DNA of 64,000 nucleotides from Actinacidiphila yanglinensis (lineage in GTDB: Bacteria > Actinomycetota > Actinomycetes > Streptomycetales > Streptomycetaceae): NCBI RefSeq assembly GCF_900107965.1, contig NZ_FNVU01000012.1, positions 124,001 to 188,000 of the forward strand, read 5' to 3'. Below are positions 52,115 through 59,727 of the stretch, piece after piece. The translations under genes and the position numbers were made by a program. The notes beneath the pieces were generated by a model. It was not told the DNA's origin and ran no database searches. It saw nothing but the letters and a program-made list of their open reading frames with translations. Position 1 is the stretch's first letter; the number at the start of each line of letters is the position of its first letter.

Positions 52115-53185
52115 CTACTTGCCGTAGCCGGTGGCGGTGATGTTGCTCTGGACGGCGTTCTCCGTGGCGTCCGAGGGGTAGCCGGAGGTCATCACGCCCT
52201 CGTAGAAGGTGCCTTGGGCCCCCTTGCTGTTGTCGCCGCCGATGCCGAGGATGATCGCGCCCTCCTTGTGCATCGGGTTGTAGCCGGAGACGTTGGGCCG
52301 CACGCCGTTGTAGAAGGTGGACAGGCCGCCGGACTGGGCGTTGCCGCCGCGGATCGCCCAGTGGTTGGGCTGGCCCTTCACGACGGCGGTGGTGTACCGG
52401 TAACTGATGCTCGGGTCACCGGAGTTCAGGTGCTGGTTGACCCCGGAGAACAGGCCGTTCTCCAGATCCGCCATGATCCAGGGGCCGCTGCCCGAACCGT
52501 AGCCCCACACCTTGATGTTGCCGAAGTAGATGGCTTCCATGTGGCCGTTGCCGGTGTCGTTGTTGCTGGTCTCGGCGTTGCCGTAGTCGAAGCAGCAACC
52601 GCCGTTGTAGTGGGTGCCGTCCAGGACGGCGTACATACCCTCGGCGTTGTCGCCGGTCGCGATGCCGGAGGTGCTGTCGTCGCGGTATCCGGTGCCGGGT
52701 GCCACGTAGACGCCGTAGACCTTGTGGCCGGCCAGGGTGGTGGGGGCCGCGGTGGCGTTCGCGAGGTTGTCCGGACCGCCGGCGGCGCCCCCAGCCGGGG
52801 CCTGGACCAGGTCGTTGCCCCGCCCGGACTGGTCGTAGATCCGGGTGATGACGCACGTGGTGCCGGCGCAGAACGAGTCCTGCGCCGCGGCGTTGGCGTA
52901 GCCGCCGGCGGCGACCGGGTGGATGCTCAGGTACGTGTTGTCCGACGAGCGGCGGACCTGGTAGAGCGACCCGGTGTAGGAGGAGTACAGCGCGCGGGTG
53001 GTGCTGTGCGCGGCCACGCACGGGGTCCCGCCGGAGGCGTACAGGTCGCAGGGCAGGGAGCCGGCCGCCTGCGAACTCTGCGCGCCGCCGATCGTCGCCC
53101 CGGCGACGAGGACGGCCGCACCGGCGGTGGAGAGCGCCCACCTCCTGAGCCGGCGGCGGAGCGGGGGTGCTGCGGATGGGGACAT
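52115..53185 (-). CDS. Secreted alpha-L-arabinofuranosidase, GH54 catalytic domain only
   Basis: 356 residues. After a signal peptide (RRWALSTAGAAVLVAGATIGGAQSSQAA) the mature part begins SLPCDLYASGGTPCVAAHSTTRALYSSYTG, the GH54 start. The vicinal disulfide Cys pair is in GGCCFDYGNAE, where the Glu is the expected nucleophile, and LGIGGDN holds the expected acid Asp. GH54 enzymes usually carry a C-terminal arabinose-binding CBM42; this protein stops after the catalytic domain. It should release arabinose from plant arabinan or arabinoxylan. AAGGAGG precedes ATG 53185. Two LacI-type operators lie upstream. Confidence 0.92.
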   Translation of the reverse strand: MSPSAAPPLRRRLRRWALSTAGAAVLVAGATIGGAQSSQAAGSLPCDLYASGGTPCVAAHSTTRALYSSYTGSLYQVRRSSDNTYLSIHPVAAGGYANAAAQDSFCAGTTCVITRIYDQSGRGNDLVQAPAGGAAGGPDNLANATAAPTTLAGHKVYGVYVAPGTGYRDDSTSGIATGDNAEGMYAVLDGTHYNGGCCFDYGNAETSNNDTGNGHMEAIYFGNIKVWGYGSGSGPWIMADLENGLFSGVNQHLNSGDPSISYRYTTAVVKGQPNHWAIRGGNAQSGGLSTFYNGVRPNVSGYNPMHKEGAIILGIGGDNSKGAQGTFYEGVMTSGYPSDATENAVQSNITATGYGK

Positions 53186-53318
53186 GGGTCCTCCTTGGGT
53201 GGGGGGTGGTGCCGAGCGGCGCCCGGCCGGTCGGGGAGGGGCCGTTGGCGTCGAAGCCGCGGCCGTGGGGGGGAGGGCGTGCGGAAGCCACCAGACGCGT
53301 GAGGACGCCTCGGCTTCT

Positions 53319-53332
53319 TGATAGCGCTCACA
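53319..53332. promoter_or_regulatory. LacI-family operator, proximal to GH54 gene
   Basis: TGATAGCGCTCACA, centred on AGCGCT, matches the AGCGCT-core operators of actinobacterial LacI-type sugar regulators. It lies 134 bp upstream of the arabinofuranosidase start. Confidence 0.65.
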
Positions 53333-53551
53333 TCGGGGCGCGCGGCAGGTGGGTGCGCAACTCGCAGCGTGGGCCCGGCCCGGCGGCGCGAGCGGGCAGA
53401 GCGGTCAGGGCGGGCGCCACCAGCGGACCGGGCGAGGACCGCCGGTTATACGGAGCGGGGGGCGTGGTGGGGAGGGGCCCGCCGCACGCACGATTCGACG
53501 ACTGGCACGAGGTGCTCCTGGCAGATGTGGGGGGTGATGCCGAGGCTGTTT

Positions 53552-53565
53552 TGTTAGCGCTCACA
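53552..53565. promoter_or_regulatory. LacI-family operator, distal
   Basis: TGTTAGCGCTCACA, the same site with a better palindrome, 233 bp from the proximal copy. Two copies this far apart could allow repression by looping. The site is also 246 bp from the divergent SUKH gene. Confidence 0.65.
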
Positions 53566-53811
53566 ATCTGCGCCGTAAGATGACGCGCGCGATTCCGGGG
53601 ACAGGCAACGCCCGAACGCGGGACCGTTGCCGCATTCGAGGCTGGCACACCCCACAGCCCGCTCACAAGAGGCGTGACGCCACCGATCGGAAATCCGCTC
53701 GCCATCTTCGGACGCCAACGTCCTTGCCCCGCAAGGAAAGTGGGCCGGCCGCCGCTCTCACCGGGCGCGACGCCAAGGCGGTTGTCGGTGCGGTGCGCTT
53801 CACTGGCGGCC

Positions 53812-54618
53812 ATGGAACTCACCCAGGCGGCCCTCGACGACCTGCTCGCGCACCTCGGTCCGGGGGACGCACCGGTGTATCTGCCCGGCGAGGTGGGCCG
53901 GCATGAGCTGACCGAACTGCTCGCCGGGAGGTACGGAGCGCCCCGGACCCTCGTCCTGAACGGCGCCACCGATCCGACGGTGGACGACTCCAAGGGTGCC
54001 GCGCTTCTCGCCCCCTTCGCCGGACGGGCCGTGACGATACGGGCCTGGGCGGACGGCGCCCGGTGGATCGGTGCGGGCTCGGCGCTGGACGGTGAGGGGG
54101 TGGAGCGGGCGGTACTGACGGCCACCCCCAGGGCACTCCCGGAGGTCCTGGCGGTCGCTCCGGGGCAGGCCCCGGAGGACGTCGACTGGATGGCCCGGCT
54201 CGTGCGGGTCACCGGGTGGGAGCGCCCCGAGCGGCGGCCGGACCCGGACTGGGCGGAGATCGAGACGCGCCTGGGCACCCCGCTGCCGGACGACTACAAG
54301 CGGATGGTCGGAACGTTCGGCCGGGGTGCCTTCGACGGCTGGCTGGACCTGAACGCGGAGCCGTGGACCTCTCTGCGGGAGGACGGCCTGCTGATCTGGG
54401 CGAGCACGGAGCACGAGGACCTGTACGGCTGGCGCTTGGACGGCGACGATCCGGACCGCTGGCCCGTCGTGGTCCGCTCCTTCGACAACGTCGACACCTC
54501 TTTCCCCTACGGCGCCGCCGCGTTCGTCTGCCGCGTCCTGGTCGACCCGCACCACCGGTACTCGATGGCCCGCTTCTCCGAGACCCACTGGTTCGCGGGT
54601 GAGGAGGTCGAGGACTGA
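53812..54618 (+). CDS. SMI1/KNR4 (SUKH) family protein
   Basis: 268 residues. The C-terminal ~140 residues carry the SUKH pattern DWAEIETRLGTPLPDDYKRMVGTFGRGAFDGWL and DGLLIWASTEHEDLYGWRLDGDDPDRWPVVVRSFD. SUKH proteins are often immunity proteins against polymorphic toxins, but many are household proteins; no toxin gene is next to this one. The N-terminal ~110 residues (LTQAALDDLLAHLGPGDAPVYLP) are unassigned. ATG 53812; no ribosome site is obvious. Its right side abuts two gene remnants. Confidence 0.8.
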   Translation: MELTQAALDDLLAHLGPGDAPVYLPGEVGRHELTELLAGRYGAPRTLVLNGATDPTVDDSKGAALLAPFAGRAVTIRAWADGARWIGAGSALDGEGVERAVLTATPRALPEVLAVAPGQAPEDVDWMARLVRVTGWERPERRPDPDWAEIETRLGTPLPDDYKRMVGTFGRGAFDGWLDLNAEPWTSLREDGLLIWASTEHEDLYGWRLDGDDPDRWPVVVRSFDNVDTSFPYGAAAFVCRVLVDPHHRYSMARFSETHWFAGEEVED

Positions 54619-54691
54619 TCCGGCGGGAGCGGCCGCGGTCCGTCCCCGTAGCAGCGTGATGCCGGGTCGGGCACCGCTGTGCCTTCGCGCG

Positions 54692-54990
54692 TCAGATATT
54701 GAGACGTCTTTTCCCATGGTGAGGCAGTGGTGCTGTCGGCGGCTGTACATCTGACCAGCCGGCTTTGTTCGAGAACGACTCGTAGCTGTATTGGGTGCTG
54801 CGCTCCCACTCGTCGCCGGTGAGGTACTCGTAGGCTCTGTCGGGTACACAGAGCAGTGCCTCGGCCCAGACGAGGTCGCTGACGAACGGCATGAAACGTA
54901 CGGGGTCCTGACGTACGTTCTCGTACTCCTCACGGCCAGCCGCGACGACCGCGGCTCGGGTGTACAGGAACGCATCGCCCGACAGTCCCT
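54692..54990 (-). pseudogene. 5'-truncated DUF4240-like gene remnant
   Basis: The minus-strand frame reads GDAFLYTRAAVVAAGREEYE (from ~54972), then DPVRFMPFVSDLVWAEALLC and YLTGDEWERSTQYSYESFSN before stopping at 54692. This has the style of the C-terminal half of DUF4240-type proteins. The N-terminal half is missing: the frame loses similarity at ~54990 where an opposite-strand remnant begins. Translation could start only at an internal ATG (54892). Confidence 0.5.
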
Positions 54991-54993
54991 CTC

Positions 54994-55113
54994 CGTTACG
55001 TCGACCTGTTCGAGCGGGTCACCGGTCTCGCGTTCGAGGCACCGGATGCCGAGACCCCGGTGCGGCAGCGGATCCGGCGCGCGCTGGCGACCGAGCTGCC
55101 CGAGTACTTCTGA
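54994..55113 (+). pseudogene. C-terminal remnant of an enzyme gene
   Basis: The frame YVDLFERVTGLAFEAPDAET followed by IRRALATELPEYF and a stop at 55111-55113 looks like the well-conserved end of an enzyme. From weak memory it resembles SAICAR-synthetase-like proteins. Everything upstream is missing and the frame upstream of 54994 is the antisense of another remnant. Confidence 0.35.
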
Positions 55114-55242
55114 TCACGGCGCGACCGCTCCGCTCGTGACCGGTGAAGGCCCCCCGCCGCCCCGCCGTACGCGCAGGGCGGCGGGCTGATGGACGGCGGG
55201 CGCAGGCTTCACCCGGTCGGCACGTCGAGCCGCACGCGACGC

Positions 55243-56118
55243 TCAGCGGCCGATCCGGTCCAGCTCGGCGAGTTCCTCGTCGCCGAGGCGGAGTCCCGCG
55301 CCCGTGACGTTGTCGCGCAGGTGCGCCACCGAGGAAGTGCCGGGGATGAGCAGGATGTTCGGCGAGCGCCGCAGCAGCCAGGCCAGGGCGACCGCCATCG
55401 GTGTCGCGTCCAGCCGGACGGCCACGGCGGACAGCTCCGCGGACTGCAGCGGGGTGAACCCGCCGAGCGGGAAGAAGGGCACGTAGGCGATGCCCTGGCC
55501 GGCGAGGTCGTCGATCAGCTCGTCGTCGCGGCGGTGCGCGAGGTTGTACATGTTCTGCACGCACACGATCGGTGCGATCGCCTGCGCCTCGGCGACCTGC
55601 TCCTCCGTCGCGTTGCTCACGCCGAGGTGCCGGATCAGGCCCTGCCGCTGGAGTTCGGCGAGGGTCTCGAAGGGTTCGGCGAGCGAGCCGGGCCTGGGGC
55701 CCAGGGCGTCGCCCAGCCGGAGGTTGACCAGGTCGAGCGTGTCGAGGCCGAGGTCCGCCAGGTTCTCCTGGACGGCGCGGCGCAGGTCCTCGGGTCGCCG
55801 GGCGGGGGGCCAGCCGCCCTGCGCGTCGCGGACCGCGCCGACCTTGGTCACGAGGTGCAGCGAGGCGGGATAGGGGTGCAGCGCCTCGCGGATCAGCCGG
55901 TTGGTGACGCGGGGACCGTACGCGCCGGCGGTGTCGATGTGGGTGATACCGAGGGCGGCCGCCTCGCGCAGGACGGCGAGCGCGCCGTCGTGGTCGGCGG
56001 GCGGGCCCATGACGCCGGGGCCGGCGAGTTGCATGGCGCCGTAACCGAAGCGGGTGACGGTCAGGTCGCCCAGGTTCCAGGTGCCGCCGGGCAGTGCGGG
56101 TGCGTTCATGTCGTTCAT
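55243..56118 (-). CDS. Aldo/keto reductase (paralog of the one at 44393)
   Basis: 291 residues. FGYGAMQLAGPGVMGPPADHD, THIDTAGAYGPRVTN (Asp and Tyr), LVTKVGAVRD (Lys), RHLGVSNATEEQ and VQNMYNLAHRRDDELID follow the other reductase in this window motif by motif. Both share FFPLGGFTPLQS and LIPGTSSV-HLR-NV. NADPH-dependent reduction of a carbonyl is expected. ATG 56118 or 56109, neither with a clear ribosome site. Divergent from a LysR regulator 92 bp away. Confidence 0.92.
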   Translation of the reverse strand: MNDMNAPALPGGTWNLGDLTVTRFGYGAMQLAGPGVMGPPADHDGALAVLREAAALGITHIDTAGAYGPRVTNRLIREALHPYPASLHLVTKVGAVRDAQGGWPPARRPEDLRRAVQENLADLGLDTLDLVNLRLGDALGPRPGSLAEPFETLAELQRQGLIRHLGVSNATEEQVAEAQAIAPIVCVQNMYNLAHRRDDELIDDLAGQGIAYVPFFPLGGFTPLQSAELSAVAVRLDATPMAVALAWLLRRSPNILLIPGTSSVAHLRDNVTGAGLRLGDEELAELDRIGR

Positions 56119-56175
56119 GCCGTCGATGCTCGCTCGCGGACGTGCGGCGCTCCAACACCGACTCGGTGCCCTGTC

Positions 56176-56190
56176 ATACCCGGTGGGTAT
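56176..56190. promoter_or_regulatory. LysR-type operator ATACCC-N3-GGGTAT
   Basis: Perfect inverted repeat in the 92-bp gap between aldo/keto reductase and LysR genes. It contains the T-N11-A spacing of LysR boxes. TACGCT (56199-56204), six bases before the LysR ATG, is the candidate -10, so a bound regulator would sit over its -35 region. Confidence 0.6.
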
Positions 56191-56210
56191 CACCGAGGTA
56201 CGCTCGGGTC

Positions 56211-57074
56211 ATGGACACGTTGGAGTCCCGCGAGCTGAGGTACTTCGTCGCCGTGGCCGAGGAACTGCACTTCGGCCGGGCCGCCGAACGCCTCGGCATG
56301 GCGCAGCCGCCGCTGTCCCGGGCGATCCAGCAGCTCGAACGGCGGCTCGGCGTTCGCCTGCTGGAGCGCAACCGCCGCGGTGTCGCGCTGACCGGCGCCG
56401 GGGAGACGCTGCTGCACGAGGGCCGCGCCGCCCTCGACGCGACGACCGCCGCCGCCCGCCGCACCCGCCGGGCCGGCGGCGCCGACGGTTCGGGTCGCCC
56501 CCGCAACCGGCTGGTGCTCGCGGTGAAGGCCGCCTCCTCCCACGAGCTGCTGCAGAAACTCCTCGACGCCTACGCGGCCGAGCCCGGCGCCGCCGAGGTC
56601 GAGGTGCTGCCGAGCGGCACGTGCGAGCAGGGGGAGATGCTGCGCGACGGCCGCGCCGACGTGGCGCTGATGCACGCGCCGTTCAACTCCCTGGCCGGGT
56701 TCGACGGCGAGGAGCTGATGACGGAGGGGCAGATCGCCGTCCTGCCCGCCGGGCATCCCCTGGCGGCGCGCGCGACCCTGACCCTGGCCGAGGTCGGCGC
56801 CGTCCCCGGTCTTCCGCTCGCCCGCTGGTCCCGCGACGGCGCCTACCCGCCCGGTCCGGGTCCCGAGATCCACGACCAGAGGCAGCTGGCCCAGTTGATC
56901 GCCCTCGGCCGTACCGCGGCCGTCTTCCCCGAGTCCGCCCGCGCCTGGCTGTGGGCCGAGCACGCCGCCGTGCCCCTGAGCGACGCGCCGCCCGTCGTCA
57001 CCCACATCGCCTGGCCCGCGCACAGCCGTTCCCTCGCCCTCGCGGAACTGGTCCGCACGGCCACCCGGCTGTGA
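56211..57074 (+). CDS. LysR-family regulator
   Basis: 287 residues. ELRYFVAVAEELHFGRAAERLGMAQPPLSRAIQQLERRLGVRLLERNRRGVALTGAG is the LysR winged HTH. A periplasmic-binding-like effector domain follows (LVLAVKAASSHELLQKLLDAY ... ADVALMHAPFNSLAGFDGEELM). ATG 56211 without a ribosome site but with a -10 six bases upstream fits a leaderless mRNA. It likely controls the divergent aldo/keto reductase. Confidence 0.93.
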   Translation: MDTLESRELRYFVAVAEELHFGRAAERLGMAQPPLSRAIQQLERRLGVRLLERNRRGVALTGAGETLLHEGRAALDATTAAARRTRRAGGADGSGRPRNRLVLAVKAASSHELLQKLLDAYAAEPGAAEVEVLPSGTCEQGEMLRDGRADVALMHAPFNSLAGFDGEELMTEGQIAVLPAGHPLAARATLTLAEVGAVPGLPLARWSRDGAYPPGPGPEIHDQRQLAQLIALGRTAAVFPESARAWLWAEHAAVPLSDAPPVVTHIAWPAHSRSLALAELVRTATRL

Positions 57075-57116
57075 TCCTGCGGCGCGATCGGGTCCGCGGC
57101 CGCCCCGGGTCATCCG

Positions 57117-57195
57117 GTGCCGAGCGCGCTCCCGGGTGATCCCGTGCCGTGTGCGCTCCCGGGTGATCCCGTGCCGTGCGCGCCCGGGTGGATCC
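57117..57195. repeat. 27-bp tandem repeat, about three copies
   Basis: GTGCCGAGCGCGCTCCCGGG then TGATCCC at 57117-57143, a near-identical copy at 57144-57170 and a shortened, diverged copy at 57171-57195. They lie in the 350-bp gap between the LysR and MarR genes, where no gene is convincing. Confidence 0.75.
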
Positions 57196-57210
57196 GTATC
57201 GAGCGAGTCC

Positions 57211-57242
57211 CCGGCTTCACCTGCGCCCGGCTTCACCTGCGC
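57211..57242. repeat. 16-bp exact direct repeat
   Basis: CCGGCTTCACCTGCGC twice in tandem (57211-57226, 57227-57242), close to the 27-bp array. Non-coding. Confidence 0.75.
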
Positions 57243-57396
57243 CCGGCCCCTTCCGCGCCCGGTCTCCACCGCGGCTCGCGCACCCCGACCCCGCGGCTCC
57301 GTACCCACACCCACGCCGCCGCACCCCACTCCCGCCTGCCCCGGTCGCCCCTCGATGGCGCCGCCCCGACCGCGGACCACCGACCCCGGAATGTAC

Positions 57397-57425
57397 TAAG
57401 GCTGCTTGATAAAGTAGCCTTATCA
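57397..57425. promoter_or_regulatory. Nested operator palindromes before the MarR gene
   Basis: TAAGGCT-N12-AGCCTTA (57397-57422) and, inside and offset, TGATAA-N6-TTATCA (57408-57425). The sites end three bases before the MarR ATG, in an A/T-rich pocket. MarR proteins typically bind such repeats and block their own operon. Confidence 0.6.
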
Positions 57426-57427
57426 TT

Positions 57428-57868
57428 ATGAGCGATGACCTCGACCCCGGTGCCGTCTCCGCCGCCCTGCTGGCAAGCCTCAGCGTGCTGCTGCGACGGG
57501 TGCGCCACGTACCGGTCGACGGCGGGCTGACGATGCCCGAGCGGACCGCGCTGTCGCAGCTGGAACGTTCGGGTCCCACCACCTCCTCGGCGCTGGCCCG
57601 GGAGGTGCAGATCACCGCGCAGGCCATGGGGGCGACCCTCGGCGCGCTGCGCTCCCGCGGCCTGGTCGACCGCCGCCCCGACCCGGACGACCGCAGGCGC
57701 GTGGTGCTCACGGTGACCGACGCCGGGCGGCAGGCGCTGAAGGACAAGCGCAACGCGCGGGTCGAACTCGTCGCCCAGGCCCTGACCAGCGGCGCGTTCA
57801 GTCCGGAGGAGCTGGAGCAACTCGCGGCGGCCGCCGCGCTGCTGGAGCGACTGGCACAGCACATCTGA
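57428..57868 (+). CDS. MarR-family regulator
   Basis: 146 residues. LTMPERTALSQLERSGPTTSSALAREVQITAQAMGATLGALRSRGLVDRRPDPDDRRRVVLTVTDAG is a MarR winged helix with the D-D-R-R wing. ATG 57428 lies directly after an operator palindrome with little room for a ribosome site. The MFS exporter starts 30 bp downstream on the same strand, so this is a self-controlled efflux operon. Confidence 0.93.
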   Translation: MSDDLDPGAVSAALLASLSVLLRRVRHVPVDGGLTMPERTALSQLERSGPTTSSALAREVQITAQAMGATLGALRSRGLVDRRPDPDDRRRVVLTVTDAGRQALKDKRNARVELVAQALTSGAFSPEELEQLAAAAALLERLAQHI

Positions 57869-57898
57869 CACCGACCGAACGCTGGGGGAAGCAAGCCG

Positions 57899-59635
57899 AT
57901 GACCGACCCTCCGAAGGTGCGCGCCGAGCGGCGCTCGCCCGCCGACCGCTACAAGTGGACGGCACTGACGAACACGACCGCCGCGGTCTTCATGTCCGCG
58001 CTGGACGGCTCCATCGTGCTGATCGCCCTGCCGGCGGTCTTCCGCGGCGTGCACCTGGACCCGCTGGCCCCGGGCAACATCGCCTACCTGCTGTGGATGA
58101 TCATGGGCTACCGGCTGGTCCAGGCCGTCCTGGTGGTCACCGTGGGCCGGCTGGGCGACATGTACGGCCGGGTCCGGATCTACAACTCCGGGTTCGCGGT
58201 CTTCACCTTCGCCTCGATCCTGCTGTCCTTCGACCCCTTCGACGGCGGCCACGGAGCGATGTGGCTGATCGCCTGGCGCGTGGTGCAGGCCGTCGGCGGC
58301 TCGATGCTCACCGCCAACTCGGCCGCCATCCTGACCGACGCCTTCCCCGAGGAGCAGCGCGGCTTCGCTCTGGGCATCAACCAGGTCGCCGGGCTGGCCG
58401 GGATGTTCATCGGCCTGGTCGCCGGCGGACTGCTGTCCGCCTGGGACTGGCGCGCGGTGTTCTGGGTGAACGTCCCCGTCGGCGTGTTCTTCACGCTGTG
58501 GGCCTACCGCACCCTGCGCGAGACCGGGAAGCGCGGCGGCGGCCGGATCGACTGGTGGGGCAACATCACCTTCGCGGTGGGCCTCAGCGCGGTCCTGATC
58601 GCGGTGACCTTCGGCCTGCAGCCGTACCACGGGCACACCATGGGCTGGACCGATCCGCTGGTCGACGGGCTGATATCCGGCGGGCTCGTCCTGCTGGCGG
58701 CGTTCGTCGCCATCGAGCGACGGGTCTCCGCGCCGATGATCCAGCTGGGTCTCTTCCGCCTGCGGGCCTTCACTTTCGGCAACCTGGCGGGCCTGGCCAT
58801 CTCGATCGGCCGGGGCGGGATGCAGTTCGTGCTCATCATCTGGCTGCAGGGCATCTGGCTCCCGCTGCACGGCTACGACTACAGCGACACCCCGTTGTGG
58901 GCCAGCATCTTCATGCTGCCGCTGACCGCCGGCTTCCTCGCCGCCGGCCCGGTCTCCGGCTACCTGTCCGACCGGCTCGGCTCCCGGGGCCTGGCCACCG
59001 GCGGCGCGCTGCTGTTCGGCGCCAGCTTCGTGGGGCTGATGCTGCTGCCGATCGACTTCAGCTACTGGATCTTCGCGGTGCTGATCGCGCTCAACGGCAT
59101 CGCCAGCGGCATGTTCGCGTCGCCCAACTCCTCGTCGATCATGGGCAGCGTGCCCGCGCCCCTGCGCGGTGTGGCCTCCGGCATGCGCGCCACCTTCCAG
59201 AACTCCGGCACCGCGGTCTCCATCGGGGTGTTCTTCTCCCTCATGATCGCCGGGCTGGCCGGCAGCCTCCCGCACACGCTCACGGCAGGGCTGCGGCAGC
59301 AGGGCGTACCCGCCCACGTCGCCACCCAGGTCGGCGGCCTGCCCCCGGTCTCGTCGCTGTTCGCCGCCCAGTTGGGGGTGAACCCGGTCCGGCACCTGCT
59401 CCAGCCCAGCGGCGCGCTGGCCCACCTGACCGCCGCCCAGCAACGGACCCTGACCGGGCGGGAGTTCTTCCCGTCCCTGATCGCCGGCCCCTTCCACTCC
59501 GGCCTGGTCATCGTGTTCGGCTTCGGCGCGAGCCTCGCGGTCCTCGCCGCGATCGCGTCCCTGCTGCGCGGGGCCCGGCCCGCCGCCAAGGCCGCGGCGC
59601 CGCGGGAGGCCGCCACCGCCGCTGACCGTCGCTGA
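57899..59635 (+). CDS. MFS (DHA2-type) drug exporter
   Basis: 578 residues. TNTTAAVFMSALDGSIVLIALPAVF is helix 1 (D-G-S-I variant of D-x-T-I-V). VGRLGDMYGRVRIYN is motif A, DWRAVFWVNVPVGVFFTLWAYRTLRE is the 14-helix subfamily motif, and MGSVPAPLRGVASGMRATFQNSG is typical near helix 12. A Pro/Gln-rich loop (PVSSLFAAQLGVNPVRHLLQ) precedes the last helix. It is expected to export a drug or toxic metabolite by proton antiport, controlled by the preceding MarR regulator. Confidence 0.93.
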   Translation: MTDPPKVRAERRSPADRYKWTALTNTTAAVFMSALDGSIVLIALPAVFRGVHLDPLAPGNIAYLLWMIMGYRLVQAVLVVTVGRLGDMYGRVRIYNSGFAVFTFASILLSFDPFDGGHGAMWLIAWRVVQAVGGSMLTANSAAILTDAFPEEQRGFALGINQVAGLAGMFIGLVAGGLLSAWDWRAVFWVNVPVGVFFTLWAYRTLRETGKRGGGRIDWWGNITFAVGLSAVLIAVTFGLQPYHGHTMGWTDPLVDGLISGGLVLLAAFVAIERRVSAPMIQLGLFRLRAFTFGNLAGLAISIGRGGMQFVLIIWLQGIWLPLHGYDYSDTPLWASIFMLPLTAGFLAAGPVSGYLSDRLGSRGLATGGALLFGASFVGLMLLPIDFSYWIFAVLIALNGIASGMFASPNSSSIMGSVPAPLRGVASGMRATFQNSGTAVSIGVFFSLMIAGLAGSLPHTLTAGLRQQGVPAHVATQVGGLPPVSSLFAAQLGVNPVRHLLQPSGALAHLTAAQQRTLTGREFFPSLIAGPFHSGLVIVFGFGASLAVLAAIASLLRGARPAAKAAAPREAATAADRR

Positions 59636-59727
59636 CCCCCACGCGCGGCCGGACGGGTGCACCGCCGGCCGGGCCACCCCACCGTACGGCCGGCACCCGG
59701 CCGGCAACCTCAGGAGAGACCACCACC

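Larger units (their letters stand above)
53186..53811. other. Intergenic region with two LacI-type operators
   Basis: About 625 bp between divergent genes. Apart from the two operators nothing coding is convincing; frames that cross it lack ribosome sites and family similarity. Confidence 0.5.

Noticed and set aside
53812-55113. Toxin-immunity locus built around the SUKH protein
   Set aside because: SUKH proteins can be immunity proteins, but no polymorphic toxin, secretion signal or repeat-rich partner is adjacent; the neighbours are remnants of unrelated genes.
54791-55189. Plus-strand frame of about 130 codons right of the SUKH gene
   Set aside because: It runs antisense through the DUF4240-like remnant and reads out of frame through the enzyme tail; the two remnants explain the sequence better.
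57117-57242. CRISPR-like array
   Set aside because: The repeats are directly tandem with no unique spacers and no cas genes are near; this is a simple tandem repeat.
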